A stretch of 64,000 nt of DNA from Batkoa obscura (GCA_030770535.1 JASVEC010000049.1:62001-126000); one strand, 5' to 3'. Positions 45,853 through 58,821 are shown, counted from the stretch's first letter. Notes: generated by a model from the sequence alone, not told the origin. Numbers and translations: made by a program.

Positions 45853-46963
45853 TATTTCAAGCTAGCTAATAATTAATATCCTTCTTAAATTATATAGTTA
45901 TTTGTTTTACTTTTTAGTTATATTTAACTCAAAGGAGATATTTGTTGTTTTAAGAACTAATGTTTTGTCCCGTTTTTAGGATCAATCCCTTTATTTTTAT
46001 GGGTTTTTCCCATTTCAAAATTTGAATTAGAATTATTGCACTGAGCTTACTGCGCTATGAAAAAAAGCTTGTGATCTATACTGTTAAATAAAATTACTTC
46101 ATAAAATACATTCCAAGTTATTACCAAATTGATAAAATTATATACACTACTTTTTAATAACTGAAAATAGATTATAAACTTATTACATTCAAAATAACTA
46201 GTCTTAAAAATTAAGCCAAAAATAAGTCAAAAAACAAGGCTATACAATTAATTTAACTAAAGTTAAGCTCCTTATTTTCAATTGAATCTTTGAAATTATT
46301 AAGGAGAAAAGAGTATATTGACAACTAATTATAGGCTAAAAAAGCTATCAACTTTTACTCTTGAAAATCTACTAAACTATGGGGGTTTTAAAAATGAAAT
46401 TAATTATACAAATAATGGTATACATCGTTTGCATAAATACAGGGATACTCATACTAACTTCTTAGTTGAACATAACACTGTAAAGTATCTTTTGCAAAAA
46501 TAAAATATTAGTCAATATAAAAACCAACTCAAAATAAATTACAAAAATTACTTTACTTTCATAGCATATTATTGTTTAACTATATAAAATGAAATATTCT
46601 GTATCTTATTATATCACCATCTGGTATGTTTTTTTATCTCATCACTTATTTTTCAAGCCGTCATTTGAATAGGATAGTAAATTCTTAAAATACATTCTTA
46701 ATCCCTATATAAAGTTATTTGAATCAATAAATTCTATAAACTGCTATGATTCTTTTTAAAATCAAATTTTATACTAATGTGTAAACAAATACACAATGGT
46801 TTATTATATAAGATATTTAAACTCGTAGGAATAATGGAATAGCATAAACTACACTTTTCAGATAAATATTTATCTTGTGCTCTAAAGAAAACTATTCAAT
46901 ATAGACTAACACATGTATTAGTGATAGATACGTATTTGTAAATATTTATTATGATAAAGAAAA
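45853..46963. other. intergenic, upstream of eIF3c
   Basis: A TTG-opened 61-codon frame at 46318 may be a coding remnant (ending HTNFLVEHNTVKYLLQK) but is unsupported. A worn MITE lies near 46618-46705. Confidence 0.35.
46618..46705 (+). mobile_element. worn MITE copy 22
   Basis: TGGTATGTTTTTTTATCTCA start and AATCCCTATAT end; the core has changed to CAAGCCGTCATTTGAATAGG. Confidence 0.5.
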
Positions 46964-48030
46964 ATGATTTGGAAGTATTTGAAAAATGAGAAGACAACGA
47001 AGCATTCAGTAACAAGAAGTTTCACAGTTGAATCCCCATACTGTTGTCCAAATTTAACTTTTATTACAATTGATAAAACTGGCTATAATTTTTGTATAAA
47101 CAATAATAAGTCTGAAAATCAATTGTCAGAATTAAAGAGAATAGCAATAAAGGCACCAAAAGAGCATGTTAATATGTTATTAAATCTATTTGAAGATTAT
47201 TTATATTAGCTGGAAGCTTTTGAAATTTCAGGTATTAGCGGGAACATGAGGATATTTATTAGACATTTGAATCTAATCAAATCAAAATCACTTAAGATAA
47301 CTTTTTGATCATGGTCTTTATACTAATAGTTTGGTGTAATTAAAAAGAAGTTTACAAATTTAAAAGCACTACATTTAAAATCATTTAGTAATACTTCTAT
47401 CCCAATTGGTTATAATATATATATACTTTATTTCCCATTTAGACTTAATAATTCAAGGTAAATATAATCCTTTCCTTGGGTTTAACTACTTTAGGGATCT
47501 TAAGGAATTCAAAAATATATAATTAATTAACGCTTGTGAAGCCATTTTAAGATTGAATAATGGCAAGAATATAGTTGAAGAAAGTAGTATTATTTCGTTT
47601 GAGCATCTTGATCTGTCAGAATCAATCAACCATGATTTATTAAAATTATTAACACCAAAAAAGAATATTTAAAGGGTATCAAAAAAGTTATTGGCATCAA
47701 TTTTTTTACTATCAAATATTCAAAATATTTGTATTAAGTGTTTGACTATATTTTCAAAAAATAGTAATACGGTTGAAAATACCACTAACTATAGTTTATG
47801 TATATGTAAGTTTGTAAAAAGGATCACAATCAATGTTAGTAATTTTATTCAATTGATAAAACTATTTGTTTCTTATCCTTTTCCTCAAATCTCGAACCAA
47901 CTAGAGTTAGGAGCTTTGAACTGGATAATTTAAATTCAGACAATGATTGTAAACCCATTACTCCTTTTTCACTTTTTGAACCTATTATACTAGATTTAAA
48001 TGCTTAACTTCACAAGAGATTGAACAAAAC
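46964..48030 (+). pseudogene. decayed leucine-rich (F-box-like) gene
   Basis: Coding-like segments in changing frames: 46964-47209 (CPNLTFITIDKTGYNF, LSELKRIAIKAPKEHV), then a stretch with NLIKSKSLKIT, and 47691-47933 (YSLCICKFVKRITINVSNFI, VSYPFPQISNQLELGALNW). The tail is followed by CKPITPFSLFEPIILDLN. The order of phrases matches the pseudogene at 49535..50935, and the tail matches 8651..9692. Many stops and frame changes; no start. Confidence 0.6.
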
Positions 48031-48328
48031 CCCAATGTTGATTTGGATGAGCTTTTAAACAAACCAACACTTTATTTGATATGCCTCTAAAATATTAGCC
48101 AGTAGCAAATAAATATATTTATATCTTTTAATTGTTTTGTATTTTTATCATGTAATATTATACATTTAAATTAGAAGGTTAATATATATCTTTTTTGAAT
48201 CATATTTCTTTCAATAATAATTCTCTATTGCTGAGTGTGCTTTGATTTCAATATCAACTGAATAATCTATCCTTACTTCAAGAATTTTATTTTTACATTT
48301 AAATATCTAAAATTACATAACTACTCGA

Positions 48329-48595
48329 TTGGCCATCCTTTCTACCACCTCATCACATGTAAAATTCATGTTCAACTATATGCCTAACATTTCAACTTTA
48401 CTTTACTTGTATTATAACAATCTAGTTCTTACAGAACTTATGCATACCCTCTCTTGGTTTCATACCTCTAAAGGTCTTATCTCGTTTAAGGCTTATACTG
48501 ATATTTTCCAGAACTTAGACTTAGCTTTGGTCAAAATTACCCTAAATAAGTATAAAAACTTGGCTCTCTTCGACTTCCTTCCTCTGTTATATTAG
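48329..48595 (+). other. open frame with coding-like codon use, unsupported start
   Basis: 88 codons opened by TTG. Codon choice (ACC, CTT, TTC, CTC) looks like real genes here, and the product (FMFNYMPNISTLLYLYYNNL...) has leucine-rich spacing, so it may be a last fragment of another leucine-rich gene. No splice sites or ATG make it complete. Confidence 0.3.
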
Positions 48596-49534
48596 TGCTT
48601 AATTCTAAATAATAAAAACACAAAACCCAAAGGGTTTTGAAATTTAAAAAAGATATTCAACATTGAAAATTGATTCGATGTTGATATTGCACAAGACAAT
48701 AACATTGACATAATAGTAATCTATAAATTTTAGCATTGATATAATAACAATCTATAAACTTCAACATTGCTATTATTATAATATTTAATACCAATGTATA
48801 ATCTAAAGCAGTTTAAATAGAATTATTTTAATGATATAAAACTATACTCGTAATTGTTTTAAGAGAGCTAAAAATTCACAAAGAATTTATCTTTTTAAAA
48901 TTAAGTATTCCATTAGTTGATATCTTTCACTTTAACTTGTTTACTGTTTATTTCTATGTTTATTGATGATAAGGCTATAGCTCAAGGAAAAATATCCCAA
49001 ACTCACTGAAATAGACTAAGTAAGATTTAGGCTTAGTTGTTAATACAGATAAGTATACTAAACCAATTAAGCACGAATGTAATAAATAAATCCAGTAACA
49101 ACTTCTATTTATTTAATCAAACTAGTTAGAAATGTCTTATTAGTTTTTTATCCTTACTTAAAGGCAGCGTTTACTTGTATGAATTTCAAAATAATCAAGT
49201 GACAATGTAGACAGAATATTCGTCCCAGAGAAAGGGAAAAATAAATAGAGTTTAACAAAAGATAGAGCAGTAGTTTAAAAAACGAATATGTCAAATTTTT
49301 CTTCAAAGCAATCTAATTATTTTTTGTTAACATACAATTTTTTTTAAAAAAGCTACAAACTTAATACTCCAAATTTATAGTATTTTGGTTTTTTCCATTA
49401 CAGTTGTTTAATGCTTCGGCATTGAGACATAAAAAAGCGCAACAACGTTTGTGGTTTATTAGTTTGATATTGAGCAGTTGAAATAAAAATTTTACCAGAC
49501 TTTACTTCTATTTCTGATAAAATGAAATGTGGTT
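48596..49534. other. intergenic stretch with a weak local repeat
   Basis: At about 48697-48790 an imperfect ~38-bp unit (AATCTATAAATTTTAGCATT and AATCTATAAACTTCAACATT) occurs twice. Nothing else recognised. Confidence 0.35.
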
Positions 49535-50935
49535 AACTAATTACCTGATGATATTTATTGTGTTTAAGCTGATGAAAATGAAGAGGTATTTTGGTTTAAT
49601 CTCATTAAATAGACGTATTTCCCATATTATAAACAAAGCCATCCAACATAAATTAATGTATTCAATTTACAACAAACGTGAATTCAAAAAAAATAATGAT
49701 GCTTAATTTAATAGTTTTGAAAAAATTCAATAAAGGCTCTTTTTAAAGAGTAGAGGAAGGATGAAACACTTAACTATATATTGTAATACTATTAATATAT
49801 AAACCATTGCTCAAATTTAACACGTTATTTATATTGATGGTAATTTACTATTGTCATTTTTGAGTAAACCTAAGATTGAAATTCAATTGCCAATATTAAA
49901 GAAAATAAATATAAATGTACTAAATGCCTGTGTTTTTAAGTTATCAAGTGCATTTCAAAGTCATTCAAACTAAATTGAAGATTTGGGTGTTTTAAGTGAT
50001 GATATCGATTTAAAGGATCTTATCGAGTATTTAAATCCAAACAAGCTAAAATCACTTAAATTAGACACTCTTTGAAATCTTAATATTGATGGTTTAAATA
50101 TAATAAAAGAAGAGCTCACCAATTTATAATGATTAGATTTAATAATCAACGTAACTTCTACTCAAGTTTGTTTGCTTTAAATGTAAATTTTGTTTCCTAT
50201 TTAGACTTAAAATATTTGATTTTAAAACACTTAGTAAAAGACACTTCAATTATTATCTTAGAAAATTCAAAAGTCTAGAATTGATTGATAATTATGGTGC
50301 TTTTTTAAAAACAAATAATAATATAATTGAAGGTAGTAATGCCATTTCCTTGGGTAAGTTTAGTTTTTGTAAGACCACGGTTAATAATTTTTTAAAATTA
50401 TCAATGTTAAAGGATATATGTTAATAGTGTTCCAAAAGAATTACTGAGAGTAATTCTAATAATATCAAATACTCAAAGCATCCACATCGTATTTCTAAAT
50501 CCTATTATTTTAAAATTATTAAAAGAATCTAGTTTTGATGAGGCTAATGTTAATGGTACTATTGAATATAGCTTATGTAAATATGAATATATAAAATATA
50601 TCAAAACCAAATGTGTTGATAAACTTACATTGAATCAATTTATATTTCTTACTTTTTTCCCAAACCCTGAAGTAATTAGAATTGAAAAAAATGTTTTAGA
50701 TGATTCAAATATAGACATTAACTATAAACCTATTACTCCTTTATTATTTATTACATTTATTGAATTTGATATGGATACTCAACCTCCAAATAAATTCAAC
50801 GAAATTACAACGTTGACTTGGATAAGTATGCAAATAAACAATACTTTGGTTAACCCCCTTTTTATATTATATGTCAAAGATACTTTTTATTGTAAAATTA
50901 TTATTAAAATGTTTTTTATATTTATATTTAACTAA
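49535..50935 (+). pseudogene. decayed leucine-rich (F-box-like) gene
   Basis: Begins with an F-box-like LPDDIY followed by ADENEEVFWFNLIK, then CSNLTRYLY and IEIQLPILKKININVL. Next come LKDLIEYLNPNKLKSLKLDT and the tail frame 50630-50935 (LTLNQFIFLTFFPNPEVIRI, DINYKPITPLLFITF). Frames change and stops occur throughout. It parallels 46964..48030, so the two are a former tandem pair. Confidence 0.6.
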
Positions 50936-51216
50936 CTCCTCATCTTTTTAATTTGCTTTCTAATTTTAATACAAAGTTATTAAATGTATCCAAATCGTAT
51001 TTTAAATTACAAATATTAGCAATCTATTCTATAAACTAAACAATAAAAACCAAATAAATTACAAATTTTAAAAGTATAATATTGATTAAATAATATATAT
51101 TAAAATAACCTTTGAAAAGATTACGAAGTAATAGGCATTGAATTATTACAATTAAATTAATTCAATAGCCATTCCCTATAAAAAGATTAACTTAAATCAA
51201 GAATATATATAGATAT

Positions 51217-52605
51217 TTACCTATCAGGAAATATGGCTGGTGCTAATAGAGTCCAACAATATAAAGCAAAGCAAATCCAAGATGAAATAATCTTAACCCA
51301 CATAGCCGAAGTAGAACGTCCAATTATAATAAAATCATCCGAATCCCCATTCATTACATTCCAATTAGTAACTAACATAGCTACGTACATAGAAGCTAAA
51401 GCAAATACTAAATGAAATAAAGCATAAGAATAAGCTACTCCTTCCTTTTCATCATCTGGTACACCCATTTCTCCTTCTTCAATATCCATTGAATGTATCT
51501 CAGATGGTCGTAACGCACCACTAGCTATACCATCACGTATGGCTTGACTTCTAATAGATGATGATGGTAATTCTAGTGGTAAAGCACTATCTGGTGAATT
51601 GGAACCTGATGATGCAATTAAAGTACTAGTTTGTGTAGCAGCTCTAGAAGTAGAATAAGCTATTGCAATCAAAGTAAAAATAGCACCAACTAAAATAGAA
51701 GTGGTACGAGTACCATTTACATGATCAAGTGGATTACAATGAGCAGTGGATGGATCAGTAGGTTCATTGACAATTGATGAGGTGACAAGATAAGTACAAT
51801 AGGCAACCACTAGACTTGCCTGGGTCAAACCAGAACGAGGATTCGATTCTTGTACTACAGGATGAATTGCAACAATAGAAGCGATTAATCCTAAAGCCAA
51901 ATTAAATGAAATAAAGAATTGATTCAACCCACACCCACTACCAGCAAAAAACCCAAATAATACACCAGTTAAAGTAATTGCTAAAATGAAAAGTCCACAG
52001 GTACTTCCAACTAATATATATTTCCACTTATCATTATCGTCTGTTTCCCATTTCTCTAAACATGTTTCAGCAAAAGTATGTGCAAAATCAACTAACAGTA
52101 AAAGCTGGATAATAATAAAAAAGGAAGCTCCTATTAACGCAATATAATTACCCCAAAACTGGATGAAGCCATTTGGAATAAAAAAACATCCTATCAATAA
52201 TAATATCCATCCTAAAAATTTTAATGGCCAGTATTTGTTTTGTATCGTAGCTCTTGGGTGAGAAGTATCTTCTACCCCTAAAACAGATAGTGATAGTATA
52301 ATATGGAATAGTGTAAGAGCAAAGCAAATCCTATGAACTGCTAATAACCCATAGCATTGTCCACCTCCACATTCAAATTTTAAATAACCAAATGAAATAC
52401 TCTCGATCCATTTAGAAGCTGCATCCGAAGTAGCTACAAAAGCTAGCCCTGAATTTAATAAGAAAATTGATGCGTAAGTAATACGAGTTGCAATGGAACT
52501 TGATAATGATACTTTTTTTCCACAACATGAACATAAAGAGCTACAAACAGCAGTAGTACAACAACTACATATTTGCGCTGGTATACAGCTTAACATCATA
52601 CCCAT
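51217..52605 (-). CDS. TMS1: SERINC/TMS1 family multipass membrane protein
   Basis: 462 residues in a single exon starting MGMMLSC. About ten hydrophobic segments. Family signature near the N-terminus: a Cys-rich CSCCTTAVCSSLCSCCGKK, then RITYASIFLLNSGLAFV, FECGGGQCYGLLAVHRICFA and IQNKYWPLKFLGW. The region HPVVQESNPRSGLTQASLVV followed by YCTYLVTSS is the most conserved block of SERINC proteins. The C-terminus ends WICFALYCWTLLAPAIFPDR, also typical. A hydrophilic loop of ~70 residues (SNSPDSALPLELPSSSIRSQ...) precedes the last two segments, as in fungal Tms1. Members sit in vacuole, Golgi or plasma membranes; vertebrate members are linked to lipid handling. The gene is divergent from EMC3, starts 265 bases apart. 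Confidence 0.93.
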   Translation of the reverse strand: MGMMLSCIPAQICSCCTTAVCSSLCSCCGKKVSLSSSIATRITYASIFLLNSGLAFVATSDAASKWIESISFGYLKFECGGGQCYGLLAVHRICFALTLFHIILSLSVLGVEDTSHPRATIQNKYWPLKFLGWILLLIGCFFIPNGFIQFWGNYIALIGASFFIIIQLLLLVDFAHTFAETCLEKWETDDNDKWKYILVGSTCGLFILAITLTGVLFGFFAGSGCGLNQFFISFNLALGLIASIVAIHPVVQESNPRSGLTQASLVVAYCTYLVTSSIVNEPTDPSTAHCNPLDHVNGTRTTSILVGAIFTLIAIAYSTSRAATQTSTLIASSGSNSPDSALPLELPSSSIRSQAIRDGIASGALRPSEIHSMDIEEGEMGVPDDEKEGVAYSYALFHLVFALASMYVAMLVTNWNVMNGDSDDFIIIGRSTSAMWVKIISSWICFALYCWTLLAPAIFPDR

Positions 52606-52869
52606 TTTGAAACTACTAAATTGTAAATAAAATAAGCAATAGTTGATTATTTCCCGCTATTCATAGTGGCGCCAAGCTTGATTTTAAGGGAACCAATAAA
52701 ATCAGGGTAAATTCCTTTTTTGCATTTGATTTTAAATTTCCTTGAATAAGTTTTAGGATTCATCAGTAATCGTATTTCAGACTATTAAACTAAATGACTA
52801 CTGAAAAGTAATTTTATTATAAACAATGATGATAAACCAAAATAACTAATAACATTTAATAGCTCTACA
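52606..52869. promoter_or_regulatory. bidirectional promoter region, TMS1 / EMC3
   Basis: 264 bases between divergent start codons must hold both promoters. A GC-rich patch (GTGGCGCCAAGC) near 52666 stands out from the AT-rich background. Confidence 0.5.
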
Positions 52870-53694
52870 ATGATCCTTGATCCAGGTAATATATCTTTGA
52901 ACATGTGATAAATAAAATTCAAATCTATAATAGCTATCCGTGATTGGGTATTATTTCCCATTATGATTGTTATGGTTTTAGTCGGGGTATTAAGACATCA
53001 TATAACAATATTATTAACATCAGCACCAATCAAGCCCAAAAAGAAAGAGTTGAAAGAGCAACAATCATTAAACTGGGTAAAAATGTTAGCTAAAAATGGG
53101 GATTACTTAGCACCATCCAAGTTTGAAGCACGTAAACAATATTTTTTAAAAGAGATTGAAAATGGGACATTTTTAAAGGATGGTAAAGACTCACATTTAA
53201 AAAAGAAGAGTACTGCTAGTATGCTTACAGACCCTTCTCAAATGGAAACTCTAATGGGTGGAATGAAACGTAATGTAGCTATGGTTGTACCACAAACATT
53301 AATAATGAGTTGGATCAACTTCTTTTTTTCTGGATTTGTGTTAATTCAATTACCATTTCCGTTAACTTTAAGATTTAAATCCATGCTTCAGTCTGGTATT
53401 TTAGCTAGTAATATGGATGTTGCTTGGGTTTCTTCACTTTCTTGGTATTTTTTAAATTTGTTTGGGTTAAGAGCCGTTTTTTCCTTAGTCTTAGGAGAAG
53501 AGAATAGTGCGGATGGCGTCAAGGATATGCAAGCTATGTCTATGCCAACTATGAATGCTACAATGCCTGGTCAACAAAGTAATACTCATGTATTTTTTAA
53601 AGATGAAGCGGAAAATTTGGCTATCCACAAGCATAGATGGGAACTTGAAGATATAGAAGAAAGAGTTTTATTTTTATACTCAAAAGATGAATAG
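52870..53694 (+). CDS. EMC3: ER membrane protein complex subunit 3
   Basis: Oxa1-superfamily insertase subunit of the EMC. Two exons, 52870-52885 and 52934-53694, join to 258 residues. The 16-nt first exon gives MILDP, and the junction restores the conserved LDPAIRDWVLFPIMIVMVLVGVLRHH. That block is the first membrane segment. The cytosolic coiled region (LAPSKFEARKQYFLKEIENG) contains the positively charged groove residues. Two more membrane segments follow (VPQTLIMSWINFFFSGFVLI and SLSWYFLNLFGLRAVFSLVL). Length matches yeast and human EMC3 (253-261). Converges on LAT1. Confidence 0.95.
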
Positions 53695-54228
53695 TATATT
53701 GAATCGAGTATTAATGATTATGATTTAAAAGTAAAAATATATCTCCCCGAATTTTTATTTAACTAGACGATGGTTTTTTTTTAAATTTTAAAATTTATAT
53801 CTAATAGACTGTTTTATTAATATTGAATACTGATAACCAAAGATTATTTGGTGTTAGTAAAAAGTTGATGATAAGATTTAACCTGCATGTCTTTATTCAT
53901 TCTTGTTTTGTTTTTGTAGTCAATGATTCTCCATTAAATATTAAATGTTATTTTAGTAATTAAATATATTAAGCTTTCGCTAATTCTTAGTATAAAAATT
54001 CATTCAATACATTTTTGAACCACAAATTAATCTGTCTCAAAACAACTTATATATTATATAGATGGCGATCTAATTAGTATACTAATTGAAGGATTATAAT
54101 GCGATTTAACCTAGTACAAATAAAAACAATATTATATTGCATTTATGTCATTTTAGAAAACACCAACGTTAATGTATCAAATGTATATAAATTATTATGA
54201 TTTATTCTTTAGCAGCATGCCCCAGAAC
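53695..54228. other. convergent 3' flanks of EMC3 and LAT1
   Basis: AT-rich, nothing recognised. Confidence 0.4.
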
Positions 54229-56169
54229 CTAAAGTAACATAGTGAGTGGATTTTCTAAATAACCTTTGAATGCCTTAAGCCATTTAGCACCAACAGCACC
54301 ATCCACAACTCTATGATCACAAGATAAAGTAACGGTTAAGATACTAGCTTCTTTAAATCCTTTTTCAGCAGTAGCATCAACAACAATACGAGATTGGGTA
54401 GCACCAACGGCCAAAATACAAGATTGTGGTGGGTTAACGATGGCAGTAAAGTTATTGACTCCGAACATACCAAGATTGGAAATGGTGAAAGAACCACCCT
54501 TAATTTTATTAGAAATTCCATTAAAAATTCAATTACAAGACTTACTTGATATTCATGTGGTTTCAGTTCATTGTTACGCGCACGAGCTGCAAGTGATTTG
54601 ATTTCATTAGAAATCGAGCTAAGTCCTTTACCTTCAACACTTTTAACAATAGGTGTAATGAGACCTGTAGGCGTAGCAGTAGCAATAGAAATATCTGCAG
54701 TGTTGTATCTAAAATGTAATTAATCAAAACTCATTATTAAAAATATTAAAAACTACTGTCTAATAAAGTCTCCATGCCATGATGAGTTAACTTCAGGAAC
54801 ATCTTTCATAGCTAAAGCGGAAGCCTTGGTAATAAAGTCGTTAACTGACAACTTGTATTTATCATCAGATTTGCTATTCAAATGCTGACGTAATCTAAAT
54901 CGATTAATAAATTATAAAGAAATGGCTAAATTACAATACTTTAAGACGCTATCAACATTAGCCTCAACGGTAAGGTAATAATGTGGGATCTGCTGCTTAG
55001 ATTCAGTAAGACGAGTAGCAATAACCTAAATTATGATTAGAAAAACACAGTTAAAATCAAATGGATCTACTTTGCGGATGTTAGTAAGTGGGATATCAGT
55101 GTATGATCCAGTAGATCCTGGAGCTGAGGCTGGGGTTGGGGTAGAAGTAGTTGGAGCAGAAGTTGGAGCAGCAACTGGGGTAGCTTGTGGTTGAGGTGCT
55201 TTAGCTAAAATGGTAAGAAACGTTTTATGAATAAATAAACAACTCACTAGCTGGAGTATAGGACTCAACATCAGACTTGACAATACGATTGTTTGGGCCA
55301 GTTCCTTTGATTTCAGCAAGGTTTATACCCTTTTCTTCAGCTAGTTTTTTAGCTAAAGGACTAGCAAAGATGCGATCATCTAAAACAATTAAATAATCAT
55401 CGCTATTGACTAAAAATTACCTGATCCTTGAGTAGCTTTGGGTGCTGAACCGGAAGCAGATGAACTGGTTTCTTGAGCTTGTGCTTTTGGTTCATTTGAA
55501 GCTTCTTCTTTAGGGGTAGAAGCAGGAGTAGCTTCACCTTCACCATCTGCAGCATCCTCAAGAGTAAAGTTGGCAAATTTCTCAACATCTTCTTTATTCT
55601 CAACTAAGACAGCTAATGGCTAACAAAAGTTAAATAAGGTTCCAACTAGAGTTAAATAAATACTAACTTTATTGACGTCAATATCCTTTGAGCCAGCATC
55701 AACTAAAATCTTAGCAATAAAACCGTCTTCTTGAAATTCAAAATCCATTTGAGCTTTATCAGTTTCAATTTCTACTAATACATCTCCAGCAGTGATTTCA
55801 TCACCTTCTTTTTTATGCCAGCTTCCAATGTTTCCTGATGTCATGGTTGGGGATAATGCAGGCATTTTAATAATGTTATGTGATGGAAAATCTAATCAAA
55901 ACATAAAATTTGTACTTTTATAATAAAAAAACAAGAATTTTACTTTTAGAGCTATATAATCTCACTCCTTTAATAGAAGATTCATTAAATAACATAGAAT
56001 TGTTAATGCTATATTGAGTTAGAGATTAATTTTTAAAAACAAGATGATAATACCTATGAGAATAGCATCTTGAATATAAGTTGGAAACCTTGTAAGATTG
56101 ATTTTGTAACAATCTAATATTTTTTGATGCGTTTTTAGCGAGGCGAGGAAGTCTTCTTAAACTGGACAT
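54229..56169 (-). CDS. LAT1: pyruvate dehydrogenase E2, dihydrolipoamide acetyltransferase
   Basis: Mitochondrial core enzyme that transfers the acetyl group from lipoyl-lysine to CoA. Ten exons: 56054-56169, 55944-56008, 55668-55891, 55421-55619, 55248-55379, 55071-55204, 54940-55025, 54757-54894, 54546-54708 and 54229-54498, joining to 508 residues. A basic mitochondrial presequence ([20 protein letters not shown]) is followed by one lipoyl domain ([20 protein letters not shown]; lipoylated Lys106 in IETDKAQM). An Ala/Pro/Ser linker follows, then the E1/E3-binding domain ([34 protein letters not shown]), a second linker and the catalytic domain with [16 protein letters not shown] (His481, Asp485). 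One lipoyl domain is usual in fungi. Two donors are weak (GTAGAT, GTAGTT), yet each keeps the frame. Confidence 0.93.
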
Positions 56170-57084
56170 TTTAATTTAAAAGCTTTAAGCTCAAAGCTGT
56201 TAATTATCGTGGGTAAATTTATATCTTTGTCATACTCTTAATTTGGATGATTAGATTACCTCAAAATCAATTCTAATTGGCTAAAAAGCCTTTTCGAAAG
56301 TTATCCCATAGAAAGTGAGTCTTTGAGAGCGAGTAATTATTCTCTTATCATTGTATTTATGATAAGTATTAAATTATATATATCAGATTTGAGCCTTTAC
56401 AATGTTTGATATTAGCTTTAAATTAGCTTATGACTAGCTACTAACAGATGCTTGTTTGCTTCAAAAAACTTATATGTATACATTAAGTCTAGGAAATCAA
56501 TTTAAAACAAATCAAATTATTATACCCTTTTTTTCACGGAAAAATAGATTCTTCTGTTAAGATCGAAATACTGAAAAATATGGATTAATACTGTAAAACT
56601 CTTGTTTCCATTATTCGATATTATTACTAAGCTTTAAAAGATGTTTGTTTTTACAATATAGTATTTTAAATAAGACTTTTACTTTTTTGTTTTTTATTTT
56701 ACCAAAAATCCTTTTAAAACTATAATTAAATATTCGTAGATAAAAGCCCATACTGACTTTAATTATAGTATAAAAAGAACATTAAGCTATAATAATATAT
56801 TTCATTTTTGCACATTTTTATAAAGTTTAATAATTATGATTAAAACAATTTAATTCTTCGAAATTAAAGAGTCGAAAATACATATTTACTAATATACTCA
56901 TAAATCAAATATTGATAGACTATAGTATTAAGTGTGAGATATTTCAACTTTAAAGTTGACATTAAAAAGATAACTAAATTCCTTTATTGAATAGAAATAA
57001 AATAAGCATAGGGATGGTTGAATTGGTTTTAGAAGTTAGTTAAAAATTAATCCAGATTTTGAGTTTTTAAATTTGCAAGTCCTT
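56170..57084. other. intergenic, upstream of LAT1
   Basis: AT-rich; the first ~200 bases should hold the LAT1 promoter. Otherwise nothing recognised. Confidence 0.4.
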
Positions 57085-57170
57085 GATATATGATATGTTT
57101 TTAAGAATTTTACTACCAATCTTTCCACTCAAATAGCGCTTAAAAATAAAGAAGTAATGAAACCAAGAAA
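57085..57170 (-). mobile_element. MITE copy 23, truncated
   Basis: Inner part intact (TTTTTAAGAATTTTACTACC, CTCAAATAGCGCTTAAAAA); the outer ends are worn. Confidence 0.6.
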
Positions 57171-57420
57171 AACTATTAAAGTTTACTATTAACAATACTA
57201 AACCCAATTAAGCAATAAATAAAGGTAGTGCTTTAAAAGAAACAAAAAACAAGTAGTATTAATGTCAACTATAGCTTCAATATACTTTTTTGGTAAATGT
57301 AAAAGTTTTAGATTTAGTATAAGTAGAAATCAACATGATTATTTTTAAATAATTAGTAATAATAGTGATAAATCTCTATCAAATAATATGTATGTTAAAT
57401 AAAAATAAAAAAAAAAAATG

Positions 57421-57527
57421 ATATGGGAATGTATCTTTGTGTTTAAGAATTTCACCAACAAATTTTCCACTCAAATAGTGCTTAAAAGATGGAAAAAATG
57501 ATGAAGCCAAAAAAGACATCTCCATAT
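57421..57527 (-). mobile_element. MITE copy 24
   Basis: Ends ATATGGGAATGT and CATCTCCATAT; core CTCAAATAGTGCTTAAAAGA. Confidence 0.85.
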
Positions 57528-57547
57528 ATACTAAATATTTTAATACT

Positions 57548-58011
57548 TGTGAAATATCGCTCTGTCAGCCCCATGGTTAATTATAGCATAATAATCGCCT
57601 AAGCTGTCGTGTTCTCGACTATAGAGACAATTAGTCCCATGCTCTTATTCTGATTTGTTAAGAGAATTTCTATCTTCGTCTCAAAGAATACCCTCCCCCC
57701 GTTTTGATATTTATACTTATCGGAGTATAAAAGAGATTCTAAAACATAATAGCTCGAGGCTTTTTAACTGAATTATTCCCTGATATCTCGAACATTTAAT
57801 AAAGCCACTAAGTTTTCTTAATAGTATTTTACGTAGATTTTACATTAGTGTTATCTATTCTATTTGCCTTATATAGCTTGTAACCTATTACGTGCTATTC
57901 CTCATAATCCAAACCTATCTTAGTCACATAAACTAAGACCTTTCGACTTATAGTGTAGTCAATCCAGCAATAGCTGTTCTTGACTCCAAACACTGAGTAC
58001 CAGATTTCACA
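57548..58011 (+). mobile_element. solo LTR 7 (464-bp class)
   Basis: LTR fossil, TGTGAAATATCGC...ATTTCACA, with AGTATAAAAGAG and TTTAATAAAGCC. TACT is duplicated on both sides (57544-57547 and 58012-58015). Complete ends and a perfect target duplication suggest it is fairly young. Confidence 0.88.
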
Positions 58012-58055
58012 TACTTTAAAAAATAGAGCAATAACTAAGTCAATCTTTTTTAAAT

Positions 58056-58152
58056 ATATGGGGATGCACTTTTCTGTTTAAAGATCTTACTAACACACTC
58101 TCTGTTCAAATAGCGCTTAAAAGTGGAAAAAGTGACGAAGCCAAAAAAACAT
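58056..58152 (-). mobile_element. MITE copy 25
   Basis: Left end ATATGGGGATGC; core TTCAAATAGCGCTTAAAAG; worn right end AACATATTT. Confidence 0.75.
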
Positions 58153-58237
58153 ATTTTTTTAAAAATATAAATAAATATCCTTAATAACAAGAAACAAAGC
58201 AAAAAGTTAAAAAGTTAAAAGAAAGGCTGTATAAACT

Positions 58238-58330
58238 ATATGGGACTGTTTTTTTTTGATTTCATTATTTTTCCATTTGAACGGAAAAATTACTAGTAAA
58301 ATTCTTAAACACAAAAATACATCCCCATAT
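58238..58330 (+). mobile_element. MITE copy 26
   Basis: Ends ATATGGGACTG and CATCCCCATAT. Short copy lacking the AGCGCT core. Confidence 0.75.
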
Positions 58331-58579
58331 GAATTTTATATTAATATTTAAAAAAATACATTTGACAAAATTACTAAAAAACTAAATAATAAAAGTTATA
58401 TAATAATTTAAACTTTGAACAAAATATAGAAATAAGAATAAAATCAGATCTAGTGAATTTAGCTTGATGTAATAAGTTATGTTAGTATTAAATTTTAATA
58501 TTTTATTTTTAAAAAATAACAGAACTATAAGCAAAGTTTGTTTTGATTATTTGTATGAAATATTAAATTATAATTCAAT

Positions 58580-58659
58580 ATATGGGGATATATTTTTGTT
58601 TAAGAACTTTACTAGTACTTTTCTGCTCAAATAGTGCTCAAAAAAATACATCCCCATAT
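58580..58659 (-). mobile_element. MITE copy 27, short
   Basis: Ends ATATGGGGATAT and CATCCCCATAT; about 80 bp. Confidence 0.8.
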
Positions 58660-58821
58660 GCAAGAAATTATTTAACTAATTTAATATTTAAAAAGCTTTT
58701 AAAAAGTTTACAAAAATTAATATATAGCCAGGTATAAAAAATTATCTTAAATCTCAAGAGTTTTCACATTATATAAAAAAAATCCTAATAGAAGAATAGT
58801 TTTGAACCATTAGATAAATAG